Made by a program: the position numbers and the translations under genes
Shown: positions 24,203-31,901 of the stretch, one piece after another
Numbering within the stretch: the first letter of the stretch is position 1
Layout of the letters: each line of letters starts with the position of its first letter
The notes under the pieces: generated by a model
Database searches by the model: none
What the model was told of the DNA's origin: nothing
Seen by the model: the letters and a program-made list of their open reading frames with translations, nothing else
DNA from: Candidatus Collierbacteria bacterium
Lineage (GTDB): Bacteria > Patescibacteriota > Microgenomatia > UBA1400 > JACPES01
Direction: 5' to 3'
NCBI GenBank assembly: GCA_016219325.1
Contig: JACRNH010000026.1
Span: 67,098 to 107,105 of the forward strand
DNA: 40,008 nucleotides

Positions 24203-25581
24203 CTGATAATTTTATATAAATATACCGACCTCTTATCAGTTTTAGGATAAGCCCAAATTAATTTTACCGGCCAATTTTCCGGAATATCCGGATGGCGGTT
24301 GCGGATAAACAATGAAATCTTCTTGTCTTGTAATACTTCACCCGGAATCTCTGTAAGCGGATCCATCAACCAAGAGACCGTCTCTATTTTAATTCCTTTT
24401 AGCCTTTGATCACTTTTTAAAGTCACAAAATATGAATTTTCCTCCTCCAAATAAACATTGATTCTATCTTCCCCTGCCTCTCTAAGAATTTCATCGGCAA
24501 GATTCCCGCTCCCGACTCCGCTGGTCCAATCCTCAAAAAACTGGAATCTATCCTCACTTGGAATTTTTGCTTCTTTAGGAGTAGCTATAATCTTCCGGCT
24601 TGAGATTATCCCAGGGAGCAAAATCAAAAGAAATAAACCAGATAAAACCGTTTTATTCAGCCCCCTACTCTGGATAAACTCCCAACCATTTGCCGCCAAT
24701 AAAACTACTCCTAATAAGATTGAATAAAGATAACGGGGATAAAATATCACCGCGGTTTTATTGATGAATAAAAATATTGCCAGAGTCCATCCGCCAACTA
24801 CCAAAACAGGAGAAATCTTTTTTTTTCTGACTGTATCAATGAATGCAGCAAATCCTCCAAAAACCGATAAACCAATCACCGGCCAGGTTAAATAATCAAT
24901 TAACCACAACTTTGAACGCAATAAATTATTCTTTAAATTGCCAGATGCAGAAATCGGGGTTGCTGTTTTTCCGATAATAGTTCCGGATATAAAACTGTAA
25001 TCTCCGACTGCCAAATACCAAACCGCTATAACAGCTAAAATACTTATGAAAATTTTTGCTGCTTTTTCTTTTAAACTTCCTTTACCTACTGCTAATACCA
25101 ACGGGAATATCAACCACCCTGTTTGCTTTGTTAAAACAGCCAACCCGGCCATCAAAGGGAAAAACATTGCCAAGCTCATATAAAATAAAGTTGCCGATTC
25201 AAATAAAACTATCCTGTCATAAAAAACTGAAAACGGCAAGATCGACATTAATATAAATACCGTAATCTCCGTTCTACGACTTATCCATTTACCGGCTAAC
25301 TTTGAAATTAATAAAGCGGTTCCAAGTCCAAAAAATCCCGAAACCAATCTTCCGCTAATAACATTATTGAGAGATAAAAATTGAAATAATGCTATCAGCC
25401 AAATAAAAATTGGCTGAGTAGCGTACTTCACCATTCCCAGTAAGTCGCCAGTATTTTTTATTTCCCAAGCTCTGGCAACCGCATATCCTTCGTCTGAAAA
25501 CAGAGGCAGGCTTCCTACATTATAAAACCTTGTGAATAAAAATCCGGAAATTAATAAAATCCAGACAAAAGAAAATTTCAT
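24199..25581 (-). CDS. GT39-like membrane glycosyltransferase (ArnT/PMT type)
   Basis: A 460-residue membrane protein. After the first membrane segment comes LPLFSDEGYAVARAWEIKNTGD, the D-E-x-x motif of the GT39/ArnT/PMT family, whose aspartate is catalytic. KYATQPIFIWLIALFQ corresponds to the conserved H/QPP-like segment. About nine further membrane segments are followed by a small soluble C-terminal domain from about residue 340. It is expected to move a sugar from a lipid-phosphate donor to an outer acceptor. The polyprenyl-P GT2 gene just upstream ends in an ATGA overlap with this one, which suggests that the two work as a pair. Confidence 0.87.
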   Translation of the reverse strand: MKFSFVWILLISGFLFTRFYNVGSLPLFSDEGYAVARAWEIKNTGDLLGMVKYATQPIFIWLIALFQFLSLNNVISGRLVSGFFGLGTALLISKLAGKWISRRTEITVFILMSILPFSVFYDRIVLFESATLFYMSLAMFFPLMAGLAVLTKQTGWLIFPLVLAVGKGSLKEKAAKIFISILAVIAVWYLAVGDYSFISGTIIGKTATPISASGNLKNNLLRSKLWLIDYLTWPVIGLSVFGGFAAFIDTVRKKKISPVLVVGGWTLAIFLFINKTAVIFYPRYLYSILLGVVLLAANGWEFIQSRGLNKTVLSGLFLLILLPGIISSRKIIATPKEAKIPSEDRFQFFEDWTSGVGSGNLADEILREAGEDRINVYLEEENSYFVTLKSDQRLKGIKIETVSWLMDPLTEIPGEVLQDKKISLFIRNRHPDIPENWPVKLIWAYPKTDKRSVYLYKIIR

Positions 25582-26306
25582 AATCGCCTAAATATAAGTT
25601 TAAACGTTTCCGCTATCGTCTTGCCGACGTCCATTTTGCTTTTGCCCTTTTTGAGGTCATACCTTAAAATCATCGGCACTTCGGCGCAAATCGGATCTAA
25701 ACGTCTTAATTTTAACAATATATCCACCATGCAAGAAAATCCTTTTTCACTGATAAATTTATCTTTATAAATTTCTATTCCTTTTTTTATAAGGTCAACC
25801 CGGTAAGCCCGGAATCCGCAGGTATAATCTTTTACTCCCGATATGGGAAAAAGAATCTTTAAAATCATCCCCGCTGACAAACTTAACAAACGGCGGGACA
25901 AGGGAACGCCCCTGACGCGCGAGCCTGAAACAAATCTTGACGAAATCACAATATCGTTTCCTTCATTGATCAATCTGGCCATCCTGACAATTAAACCTGG
26001 TAAATGGGTGTTGTCAGCATCCATTGTGATCAATATATCTCCGCTCCGGCTCCACTTTAAAGCCTCTTTGAATCCGGTATTAATGGCTTCCGCCAATCCC
26101 TTATTGGTTTTATGGACTATCAATTTAATCTGGGGAAAACGGCCGGAGAAATTCTTAACAACTTTCGAAGTTTTGTCGGAACTCCCGTCGTCTACAACAT
26201 AAGCCTTATGCGCCAAACGTTCCGAGTTTAAAGTTCTTGCCAAATCCGGTAATAACACTTTCAGAGATTCCGCTTCATTAAACGCCGGCAAAACTATATG
26301 GATCAT
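25578..26306 (-). CDS. GT2 polyprenyl-phosphate glycosyltransferase (DPM1-like)
   Basis: About 242 residues from the chosen start. VVDDGSSDKT, ITMDADNTH (intact DxD), SRFVSGSRVRGVP and TCGFRAYR are the classic motifs of dolichol/undecaprenyl-phosphate sugar synthases. It probably charges undecaprenyl phosphate for the adjacent GT39-like enzyme. I chose the ATG at 26,304-26,306 because it makes an ATGA overlap with the upstream methyltransferase stop and gives the family N-terminus MIHIVLPAFNEAES. The frame is open 16 codons further upstream, but that extension overlaps the neighbour. It is a useful intact reference for the altered paralogue at 4226-4963. Confidence 0.92.
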   Translation of the reverse strand: MIHIVLPAFNEAESLKVLLPDLARTLNSERLAHKAYVVDDGSSDKTSKVVKNFSGRFPQIKLIVHKTNKGLAEAINTGFKEALKWSRSGDILITMDADNTHLPGLIVRMARLINEGNDIVISSRFVSGSRVRGVPLSRRLLSLSAGMILKILFPISGVKDYTCGFRAYRVDLIKKGIEIYKDKFISEKGFSCMVDILLKLRRLDPICAEVPMILRYDLKKGKSKMDVGKTIAETFKLIFRRL

Positions 26307-26968
26307 ATTTTTTTCATTTTGACCAATATTGCCTGTCCCCATTGAAACAACCATGGAAGCATCAAATGCAGATAGATCTTATCTGTTAATGAATAACGGA
26401 TTATTCCTTGCTTTTGCACAATCTTAAATTTATTTTCGAACAATTTTAACCAATCCCACCGGCTAAGTTTTTGGATATGGGTCACGTCCTTGTCCAACCA
26501 TCCTCCAATGGTTCCAAAAATTCCGTCGTAAACCGGAACCACAACTATAAGTATCCCGCCCGGCTTCAGCCAGTTTTTTATATTTTGTAAAGAGCCTAAC
26601 AGGTCATTTGTATGTTCCAAAATATCAAAAGCTGTAATTACGTTAAAACGTTTCTTTGGCTTATATGATGAAATCGCAGCTATTTCAAATTTAGTATTTA
26701 AGGCGTATTTTCTAGCTTTGGAGATTGCAAAAACGCTCGGGTCAATCCCAAAAGTTTCAAACTCGCCTTCGGCCTCTTTCAAAAATCTACCGTATCCGCA
26801 ACCTATATCTAATAAGGCCCGGCCTTGCGTCGCAAGGACGGGCCTTTTATGATTTTCCGAAATATTATTCCGTATTAAAGATAAATACAGTTTTATCTTC
26901 TGCGAAGGATTTTTATCAGCAGCAGATTGGTAATGTTTCAGGAAATAAGCTCTGTCAAATTGTTTCAT
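26303..26968 (-). CDS. Class I SAM-dependent methyltransferase with palindrome-encoded insert before motif I
   Basis: A 221-residue methyltransferase with motif I DIGCGYG at residues 54-60, then AFDILEHTND and WLKPGGILIVVVP. Residues 42-52 (RPVLATQGRAL) are encoded by a class A palindrome at 26,814-26,846 and directly precede the first beta strand (LLDIGCG). The same position carries a palindrome in the unrelated methyltransferase at 13,671-14,423. The start overlaps the epimerase gene by 14 bases and the end overlaps the GT2 gene by 4. It probably methylates a glycan or lipid-linked intermediate. Confidence 0.9.
   Translation of the reverse strand: MKQFDRAYFLKHYQSAADKNPSQKIKLYLSLIRNNISENHKRPVLATQGRALLDIGCGYGRFLKEAEGEFETFGIDPSVFAISKARKYALNTKFEIAAISSYKPKKRFNVITAFDILEHTNDLLGSLQNIKNWLKPGGILIVVVPVYDGIFGTIGGWLDKDVTHIQKLSRWDWLKLFENKFKIVQKQGIIRYSLTDKIYLHLMLPWLFQWGQAILVKMKKI
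26814..26846. repeat. Class A palindrome, copy 9
   Basis: Arms AAGGCCCGGCCTTGC / GCAAGGACGGGCCTT, one mismatch, loop GTC. It is read as RPVLATQGRAL directly before motif I of the methyltransferase at 26,303-26,968. Confidence 0.9.
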
Positions 26969-28043
26969 AAATTATTTTAGCAATTTTCAATGCCGACTTT
27001 CCGTCACCATAAGGATTATTTTCTTTTGGAATTCTCCAATCTTTTAACCATTTAAATCCTGACAATATTCCTTTTTCATTTGTTCCGGCAAGCATTGACC
27101 AACCAGCTTCTAAACCTACTGTCCGTTCCGTTTTCTCCCGGACCACTAGACAAGGAATCTTAAGAGACGGAGCCTCCTCTTGGATACCCCCCGAGTCAGT
27201 AATAACTCCAGAAGACTGACCCAATATTGAAATGAATTTCCGGTAATTCGGCGGCACAATCAGTTCAAATCCCCGTTCATCTTTTAAACTGTTTTCAACA
27301 ACATTTTTAACTATTGGATTTGGATGGACCGATACGATAAATTTAAAGCCCGGATTATCATCTCTAATTTTTATTAACGAAGATAAAATCCGCTTAAGCG
27401 GAACTCCCCAATTCTCCCGGCGGTGAATGGTCACGACAATTGTTTTGTCTGTTAAGGTCCAACCTTGTCGCGACGAGGTTGGACCTTTTGACATCATTGC
27501 TAGCGCGTCAACGACCGTATTTCCAACTACATGGATTTTATTTCCGGGAATTCCTTCATTCAGTAAATTTTTCTTATCAATATCCGTCGGGCAAAACAAG
27601 ACTGACGCAATCCTCGAGATCATCTGCCGATACCCCTCTTCCGGAAATGGCTGAGATAAATCATATGTTCTTAAACCGGCTTCGATATAAAAAATTGGCA
27701 ATTCCTGATGAAAAGCGGCAACCGCTGCAAAAGCGGCTGACGCTGCATCGCCTTGAACAATTACTCCGTCCGGATTGATTTTAGTAAATATTTTGGAAAA
27801 TTCCGCCAAAAGAGAAGACGTTAATTCAGATAAATTATCAGTGTTTCCGATAGATTTTCTAATGTTTAATTCAATATCAGGCTTCAAACCAAAATCTTCT
27901 CCTATTCCTTCCAACAGCTCCCGGTGCTGTCCGGAACAAATCAAAACCGGTTTGAGACCGGGATATTTTCTTAAAACTAAAACCACCGGAGCGATTTTGA
28001 TAAATTCCGGCCGTGTCCCATAACAACAAACAATTGTCTTCAT
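26955..28043 (-). CDS. wecB: Non-hydrolysing UDP-N-acetylglucosamine 2-epimerase with palindrome in hinge
   Basis: A 362-residue GT-B enzyme with CYGTRPEFIKIAPV, SGQHRELL, VQGDAASAAFAAVAAF, YIEAGLRTYD, VTIHRRENWG and TDSGGIQEEAPSL, all canonical WecB/MnaA motifs. It converts UDP-GlcNAc to UDP-ManNAc. Residues 186-197 (KGPTSSRQGWTL) are encoded by a diverged palindrome at 27,454-27,487, between GNTVVDALAMMS and the first strand of the C-terminal domain (TIVVTIHRREN). The catalytic residues are not touched. It is the second 2-epimerase of the locus; the one at 3183-4226 belongs to a different branch and has no insert. Confidence 0.93.
   Translation of the reverse strand: MKTIVCCYGTRPEFIKIAPVVLVLRKYPGLKPVLICSGQHRELLEGIGEDFGLKPDIELNIRKSIGNTDNLSELTSSLLAEFSKIFTKINPDGVIVQGDAASAAFAAVAAFHQELPIFYIEAGLRTYDLSQPFPEEGYRQMISRIASVLFCPTDIDKKNLLNEGIPGNKIHVVGNTVVDALAMMSKGPTSSRQGWTLTDKTIVVTIHRRENWGVPLKRILSSLIKIRDDNPGFKFIVSVHPNPIVKNVVENSLKDERGFELIVPPNYRKFISILGQSSGVITDSGGIQEEAPSLKIPCLVVREKTERTVGLEAGWSMLAGTNEKGILSGFKWLKDWRIPKENNPYGDGKSALKIAKIIYETI
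27454..27487. repeat. Class A-like palindrome, copy 10 (diverged core)
   Basis: Arms of 17 bp, AAGGTCCAACCTTGTCG and its near complement with one mismatch, no loop. The ends (AAGG, CCTTG) match class A while the core differs in both arms, so the pairing is kept. It is read as KGPTSSRQGWTL in the 2-epimerase hinge. Confidence 0.8.
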
Positions 28044-28050
28044 GGCTTTA

Positions 28051-29463
28051 TTATAAGCCCTTTGGCCGCCTGAACATTATCGATTTACCCGATACGGCAA
28101 TTTTGTCCCAAGATTCATTTTCCAGTTTTTCCGATAACATAATCGCCCGACTGTAATCAAATGGCGAATATTTATTCGGACCGTCTTCCAAATCCAAAAT
28201 TATGTACTCCGCATCTTTAATTTCCGGCAGCAAATAAATTTTATCCCGGTGGGATAGGTGGGGGAAAACGCTATTGTTAGCCGCAACAGAAACGTTAGCA
28301 GGAACCAAATTAACGATAGATTCAATATCTTTAACCCATTTCGGGGTGAAATATAATTGGGATTTAAAGAATGAAAAAACAGGAAGTTTTAAAAAGATAG
28401 CGACGATAATTGATGTTACCACCAAATATACCGCGAGTAATTTTTTTGATTTTAATTTTTCAATAGTCAAAATTGCCGCATACGCCAATAACGGTCCTAA
28501 TGGAACCGAATAATGATTGTTGTTTAGCCAACGATGAATATTTCTATCATCTAAAAACCTGACGGCATAATTTTGAAAAACCGGGATCAAGCTTACCGGA
28601 GATAATAACGGCAGACCCCCAAAAGAAAGAATTGAAACACCGACCTGTTCTAACTTTATCTTTGGTTCAATTAACGATTTAACGCCTACTTTCGGATTAT
28701 TCACAACCGACTTTACTACTTCAACAGGTGTTTCACCTAAGGAGCCATAGCCGTAATGAATATACCGATCTTGAGATGAAACGGCCGGAATAACAATCCT
28801 GACCAGAAGAAAAAAACCAATAGTTCCTGCAAGTATCAATAAAGGCCCGGCCTTGCTCCGCAAGGCCGGGCCTTTCCAAAACTTAATTGAATACATTATT
28901 CCCAACGCTACAAGAAGAAACCCTGTTTCTTCTTTAACCAGCAACAAAGAAATTACCAAAATCAAACCCCTAAATATCTTATCCGTCTCCAGCCAATAAA
29001 GACCAAGCAATAATAACAACGGAATAAATGCTGACTGGTGAAATTCGTTGGTGATTGTAAATTGGGTTCCGGCGAAAATAAGATATGAGATAGAGACAGA
29101 GATAGAGAGGAATTCATTTTGAAGTTTTTTCTTGGCAAGAAAGTAAAGGGGCAAAGCTGCGGCCGTAATCAATAATGCTTGAGCAACCAGAAGAACTCTG
29201 ACGTCGTCCCAAGCCCAATATAACGGCGCTAAAAGATATAAAACAGGTTGAAAATGATCGCCCAAAAGATTAATATTCCCTATTGTGCTGACAAAATTTA
29301 AATTCCCGCGTGATGCCTGCCACATCAACTGATCAAAAAATCCTAAATCCCAACCAAAAGTCTGATACAAATCATGATTTCTAATAGATAAAAACGAGAA
29401 CGACAGAAAATAAAAAAACAGGATCAATAAAAATAATTTAGGACCTATAGATTTAATCCGCAT
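28051..29463 (-). CDS. DUF2079 multi-pass membrane protein
   Basis: About 470 residues from the chosen start MRIKSIGPKLFLLILFF. SIRNHDLYQTFGWDLGFFDQLMW followed by GDHFQPVLYLLAPLYW is the hallmark of DUF2079 proteins, which look like GT-C sugar transferases but have no proven reaction. About ten membrane segments are followed by a soluble tail from about residue 380. A class A palindrome encodes residues 197-208 (KGPALRSKAGPL) in an inter-helix loop, and a 6-bp array encodes SISVSIS at about 119-126. I rejected the more distal start at 29,634 because it reads across the neighbouring gene; the chosen one overlaps that gene by 11 bases. Confidence 0.87.
   Translation of the reverse strand: MRIKSIGPKLFLLILFFYFLSFSFLSIRNHDLYQTFGWDLGFFDQLMWQASRGNLNFVSTIGNINLLGDHFQPVLYLLAPLYWAWDDVRVLLVAQALLITAAALPLYFLAKKKLQNEFLSISVSISYLIFAGTQFTITNEFHQSAFIPLLLLLGLYWLETDKIFRGLILVISLLLVKEETGFLLVALGIMYSIKFWKGPALRSKAGPLLILAGTIGFFLLVRIVIPAVSSQDRYIHYGYGSLGETPVEVVKSVVNNPKVGVKSLIEPKIKLEQVGVSILSFGGLPLLSPVSLIPVFQNYAVRFLDDRNIHRWLNNNHYSVPLGPLLAYAAILTIEKLKSKKLLAVYLVVTSIIVAIFLKLPVFSFFKSQLYFTPKWVKDIESIVNLVPANVSVAANNSVFPHLSHRDKIYLLPEIKDAEYIILDLEDGPNKYSPFDYSRAIMLSEKLENESWDKIAVSGKSIMFRRPKGL
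28842..28874. repeat. Class A palindrome, copy 11
   Basis: Perfect 15-bp arms AAGGCCCGGCCTTGC / GCAAGGCCGGGCCTT around TCC. It is read as KGPALRSKAGPL in an inter-helix loop of the DUF2079 protein. Confidence 0.92.
29087..29110. repeat. 6-bp tandem array (GAGAYA)4
   Basis: Units GAGATA, GAGACA, GAGATA, GAGAGG, read as SISVSIS in a membrane segment of the DUF2079 protein. Because the unit is two codons long it keeps frame at any copy number. Confidence 0.65.
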
Positions 29464-30700
29464 AAAAATCAAAATAAATTCTATTATCATTATCCAATTG
29501 TGGGAAAAGAACCTGTCTCCCTGATTTATAACCCAAAGCATCTTCATAAACAGGCCGGACATATTCGCTTGTAAGCAAAGTCTGTAAATAGGCCAACCTT
29601 TCTTTAGCCGCAAAAAATATGATGAACCCAGCAATTAATATTTTAATTGTTAGGCCATGGAATATTGTTAATAGATTTTCAACAGTTACTGCAGAAGCTA
29701 ACGCAATAAAAGGCAATAACGGAAACAATAAATACTCGTGGTAATATCCTGCCTGACGGAAAATCAAAACATGAGATAAACCAAATATTCCCAACAACAA
29801 TAAAATCGTATTTTCTTTATGTAGATTCCTGGTCAAGCCAGGAATAACAAAGAGTATCCAAATAGCAGGCAATGATAACAGAGAAATAGAAAACAAATTT
29901 ATTGAGTAACGCAGTTCTTTAGTTAGAAAGTCAATCGGACCGATCGATGTTCCTCCTAATCTGGAAAAAAATATATTCTGAAGATCTCCGGCTGCTTGAG
30001 GATTTAAAATTGATGAATGAAAGAAAAAAATAATCAAGAGTGTTGCGGCTATCAAAGGTAATTGCATAAACCTAATTTTTCCCTCCCGCCGAAACAGAAT
30101 ACCATGAAAAAATATCAAGCCCGCCGCGTAATATCCTGGCCACCCCACCAACATTGACCCCGCCAAAGATAATAATAAAATTATCCACCACTTATTCTTT
30201 TTGATTTTTATAAATCTGTAATATGAATAATACGACAATAAAACAAAAGGCAGTAAAACAACTTCATGCACCGGATTTTTTCCGTAATAGACAAACATCG
30301 GGGTTACTGCCATTAAAACTCCGGCTATTATTCCTGCTCTAAAAGAGATTAATTCTCTACCCAATAATATTACTAATAATACCGATGCTGATGATGCCAT
30401 AACAGGAACTAGCCTTGTGCTCCATTCATAGATTCCAAACAATCTGTAGGAAAAACTAATCAAAATCGGCAAAACCGGAGTATAGTGAGTTGAATACTTC
30501 CGTTCTTCCGGCCGGATATCAGCCGTAGCTAAAGTTGCCCCGAATTTTAACGGGAGATATCCAAACCTGACAAAATTTTTTGCCTGCTGGCCGTATACTA
30601 CACCGTTCCAGTCGTGCTGGCCGATAAATGGCTTGCCGAGATTGATTGAAAGTAAAAAAAGGGCTAAGAAGATTATCCCTATGACCAGCAGTTTATTCAC
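29453..30700 (-). CDS. GT39/ArnT-like membrane glycosyltransferase
   Basis: A 415-residue membrane protein starting with GTG. After the first membrane segment it reads KPFIGQHDWNGVVYGQQAKNFVRFGYLP, the acidic first-loop motif common to GT39-like proteins. THYTPVLPILISFSYRLFG is the conserved H/PP-type second motif. About ten membrane segments follow. VIPGLTRNL at about residues 286-294 is encoded by a dispersed repeat found in many bacterial genomes and lies in a loop. This is the first gene of the leftward series; upstream are a 220-base gap and the phage integrase facing away. The Shine-Dalgarno is weak (GAGAA). Confidence 0.87.
   Translation of the reverse strand: MNKLLVIGIIFLALFLLSINLGKPFIGQHDWNGVVYGQQAKNFVRFGYLPLKFGATLATADIRPEERKYSTHYTPVLPILISFSYRLFGIYEWSTRLVPVMASSASVLLVILLGRELISFRAGIIAGVLMAVTPMFVYYGKNPVHEVVLLPFVLLSYYSYYRFIKIKKNKWWIILLLSLAGSMLVGWPGYYAAGLIFFHGILFRREGKIRFMQLPLIAATLLIIFFFHSSILNPQAAGDLQNIFFSRLGGTSIGPIDFLTKELRYSINLFSISLLSLPAIWILFVIPGLTRNLHKENTILLLLGIFGLSHVLIFRQAGYYHEYLLFPLLPFIALASAVTVENLLTIFHGLTIKILIAGFIIFFAAKERLAYLQTLLTSEYVRPVYEDALGYKSGRQVLFPQLDNDNRIYFDFYAD
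29825..29845. repeat. VIPGLTRNL-type dispersed repeat inside a GT-C gene
   Basis: ATTCCTGG, a 5-base loop and CCAGGAAT form a hairpin read in frame as VIPGLTRNL. Peptides of this kind come from short repeats common in many bacterial genomes. Confidence 0.65.
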
Positions 30701-30801
30701 TTCTCGTCTTTTGGCAACATTATCGGGATACCTAAATAGACCGGCCTGAAGGACAGTACAGAATTGTTAATTGATTATCAGTTAACCATACCCCTGTTCC
30801 T

Positions 30802-30816
30802 TTGTCAATGGGCAAT
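30802..30816. promoter_or_regulatory. Half copy of the phage operator palindrome upstream of the integrase
   Basis: TTGTCAATGGGCAAT matches one arm of the 44-bp palindrome (32,102-32,116, TTGTCAATGGGTAAT) at 14 of 15 positions. It lies about 45 bp upstream of the integrase -10 candidate. It could be a second binding site for the small regulator encoded at 31,885-32,073; this is inference from sequence identity. Confidence 0.5.
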
Positions 30817-30839
30817 TTGATACATATCATCAACAACTT

Positions 30840-30866
30840 TTGATATTTGTATTATTTTTGTATAAT
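30840..30866 (+). promoter_or_regulatory. int: Candidate integrase promoter
   Basis: A perfect TATAAT lies at 30,861-30,866. The best -35 match is TTGATA at 30,840-30,845, with a short 15-bp spacer. Transcription would start near 30,873 and give a leader of about 48 bases before the integrase ATG. Confidence 0.5.
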
Positions 30867-30872
30867 TGATAT

Positions 30873-30920
30873 CGGGTCTTGCTGCCCGCTTTCAGGTCTC
30901 CCCGCTAAACAACGCGGGCT
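30873..30920 (+). promoter_or_regulatory. Integrase leader with two mutually exclusive hairpins next to the start codon
   Basis: GCGGGC at 30,914-30,919, directly before the ATG, can pair either with GCCCGC at 30,884-30,889 or, through GCGGG, with CCCGC at 30,901-30,905. No Shine-Dalgarno is visible. Either structure would reach to the start codon, so translation may be limited by folding. The pairing is seen directly; the regulatory role is inference. Confidence 0.35.
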
Positions 30921-31901
30921 ATGACTAATGAAAACATTAAGTTTAGGTTCTATCTTATCAGGGCTGGGCTTAGAGAATCAACCGTTAAAACGATTCTAAA
31001 ATCGTTTACCATGCTCCAAACTAACGGAGGGTTCGCCTTTTCCTCCATTGATAAACAAATTGTCTCGCTCCGGGAAAAAGACAGAAGCAACAATTACATT
31101 AACAATCTTGTCAAAGTCGTCCGGCACTACGGCAGGTTCACCAATAATAAAAAACTTTCAGAGTACCCGTTTATCTATAAAAACAATAGCAGGGCTCGCG
31201 CCATCATGTCCGACGAGGAAATCGAGGCGTTCCTGGCTGTCAGGGCCATCAAGGAAAACCAACAGAAGTTCTGGGATATGTGGACCCTGTTTTTCGGTAC
31301 TCTTGCTTATACCGGCATGAGGCCGGGAGAACTGGCCAACATGACGGTTGACCGGGTGGATCTCGGCCGGGGCGTTTTCGTTCTCAATCCCGAAAACACC
31401 AAAACCAATGACGCCCGCCTTGTCCCGATCCCGCCCAACTTATCAGACGAAATAACACGAGCCGTAAAAACGGCCGGCAAGTATCTCTTTACAACCAAGT
31501 ATCATAGGCCGCCGGCGCCGCCGGCTTGGCTATCGCACTTCCGCCACCGGATTCAGCGTCTAGGATTGAAGCGGCCCAACCTGGTCCCCTATAGTCTGCG
31601 CCACAGTTTTATTACCAGATTGTTAGAAGAGGATGTCTCGTTCCCCAAGATAATGAAAATCGTCGGCCACAAGAATCCGAAAACAACTCTGGAATACGAA
31701 CATTTAACTACAAAAGACATTCAAAGGGCGATTAAAAAACATCCGGTTATCAGGAGATCAACCGACCCTCATTTTATTATTGCCAACTATTGCGAGATGA
31801 CCGAAGCATTTGAGTTTTTCAAAGACAAGAGATTTAGGTTCGACATGATCAGAGAAAATGACGGCGTCAAAGTATCTGTCAGAATCAAACCGCCGGTCTA
31901 G
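30921..31901 (+). CDS. int: Tyrosine recombinase / phage integrase
   Basis: A 326-residue site-specific recombinase. Residues 1-90 form a SAM-like core-binding domain. The catalytic domain shows R134 (GMRPGELANM), K161 (NTKTNDARLVPIP), R227 (SLRHSFITRLL), H250 (VGHKNPKTT) and the nucleophile Y259 (LEYEHL). The position that is usually the first histidine of HxxR holds Y224 (PYSLRHS). It is the only believable plus-strand gene of the window and faces away from the glycan locus, as expected at one end of an integrated phage. A second small domain of about 50 residues follows the nucleophile region. Its 3' end overlaps the regulator gene tail to tail by 17 bases. Confidence 0.93.
   Translation: MTNENIKFRFYLIRAGLRESTVKTILKSFTMLQTNGGFAFSSIDKQIVSLREKDRSNNYINNLVKVVRHYGRFTNNKKLSEYPFIYKNNSRARAIMSDEEIEAFLAVRAIKENQQKFWDMWTLFFGTLAYTGMRPGELANMTVDRVDLGRGVFVLNPENTKTNDARLVPIPPNLSDEITRAVKTAGKYLFTTKYHRPPAPPAWLSHFRHRIQRLGLKRPNLVPYSLRHSFITRLLEEDVSFPKIMKIVGHKNPKTTLEYEHLTTKDIQRAIKKHPVIRRSTDPHFIIANYCEMTEAFEFFKDKRFRFDMIRENDGVKVSVRIKPPV

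Larger units (their letters stand above)
30701..30920. other. 220-bp divergent intergenic region between glycan locus and phage integrase
   Basis: This gap separates the leftward glycan genes from the rightward integrase and is the only longer non-coding stretch in the host part. It holds a candidate integrase promoter, a half copy of the phage operator and an integrase leader with alternative hairpins (listed separately). I found no convincing promoter for the glycan genes, only an isolated GATAAT on the minus strand at 30,719-30,724 without a -35. The phage attachment site should lie here or near it, but the other phage end is outside the window, so no att core can be named. Confidence 0.6.

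Noticed and set aside
6115..28874. The palindromes as a CRISPR array
   Set aside because: Copies are far apart, inside genes, with unequal spacing and no spacers.
6115..28874. The palindromes as transcription terminators
   Set aside because: Ten of eleven lie inside coding sequences and none is followed by a T-run on the coding strand.
29464..29634. Longer N-terminus of the DUF2079 protein
   Set aside because: The extra 57 residues are the upstream gene read in another frame and do not fit the family start.
1..30700. Plus-strand open frames across the glycan locus
   Set aside because: They lie opposite strong minus-strand genes, have no recognisable motifs and lack ribosome binding sites.
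30701..30920. A tRNA gene as phage attachment site
   Set aside because: I looked for cloverleaf pairing and a CCA-type end in the gap and found none.
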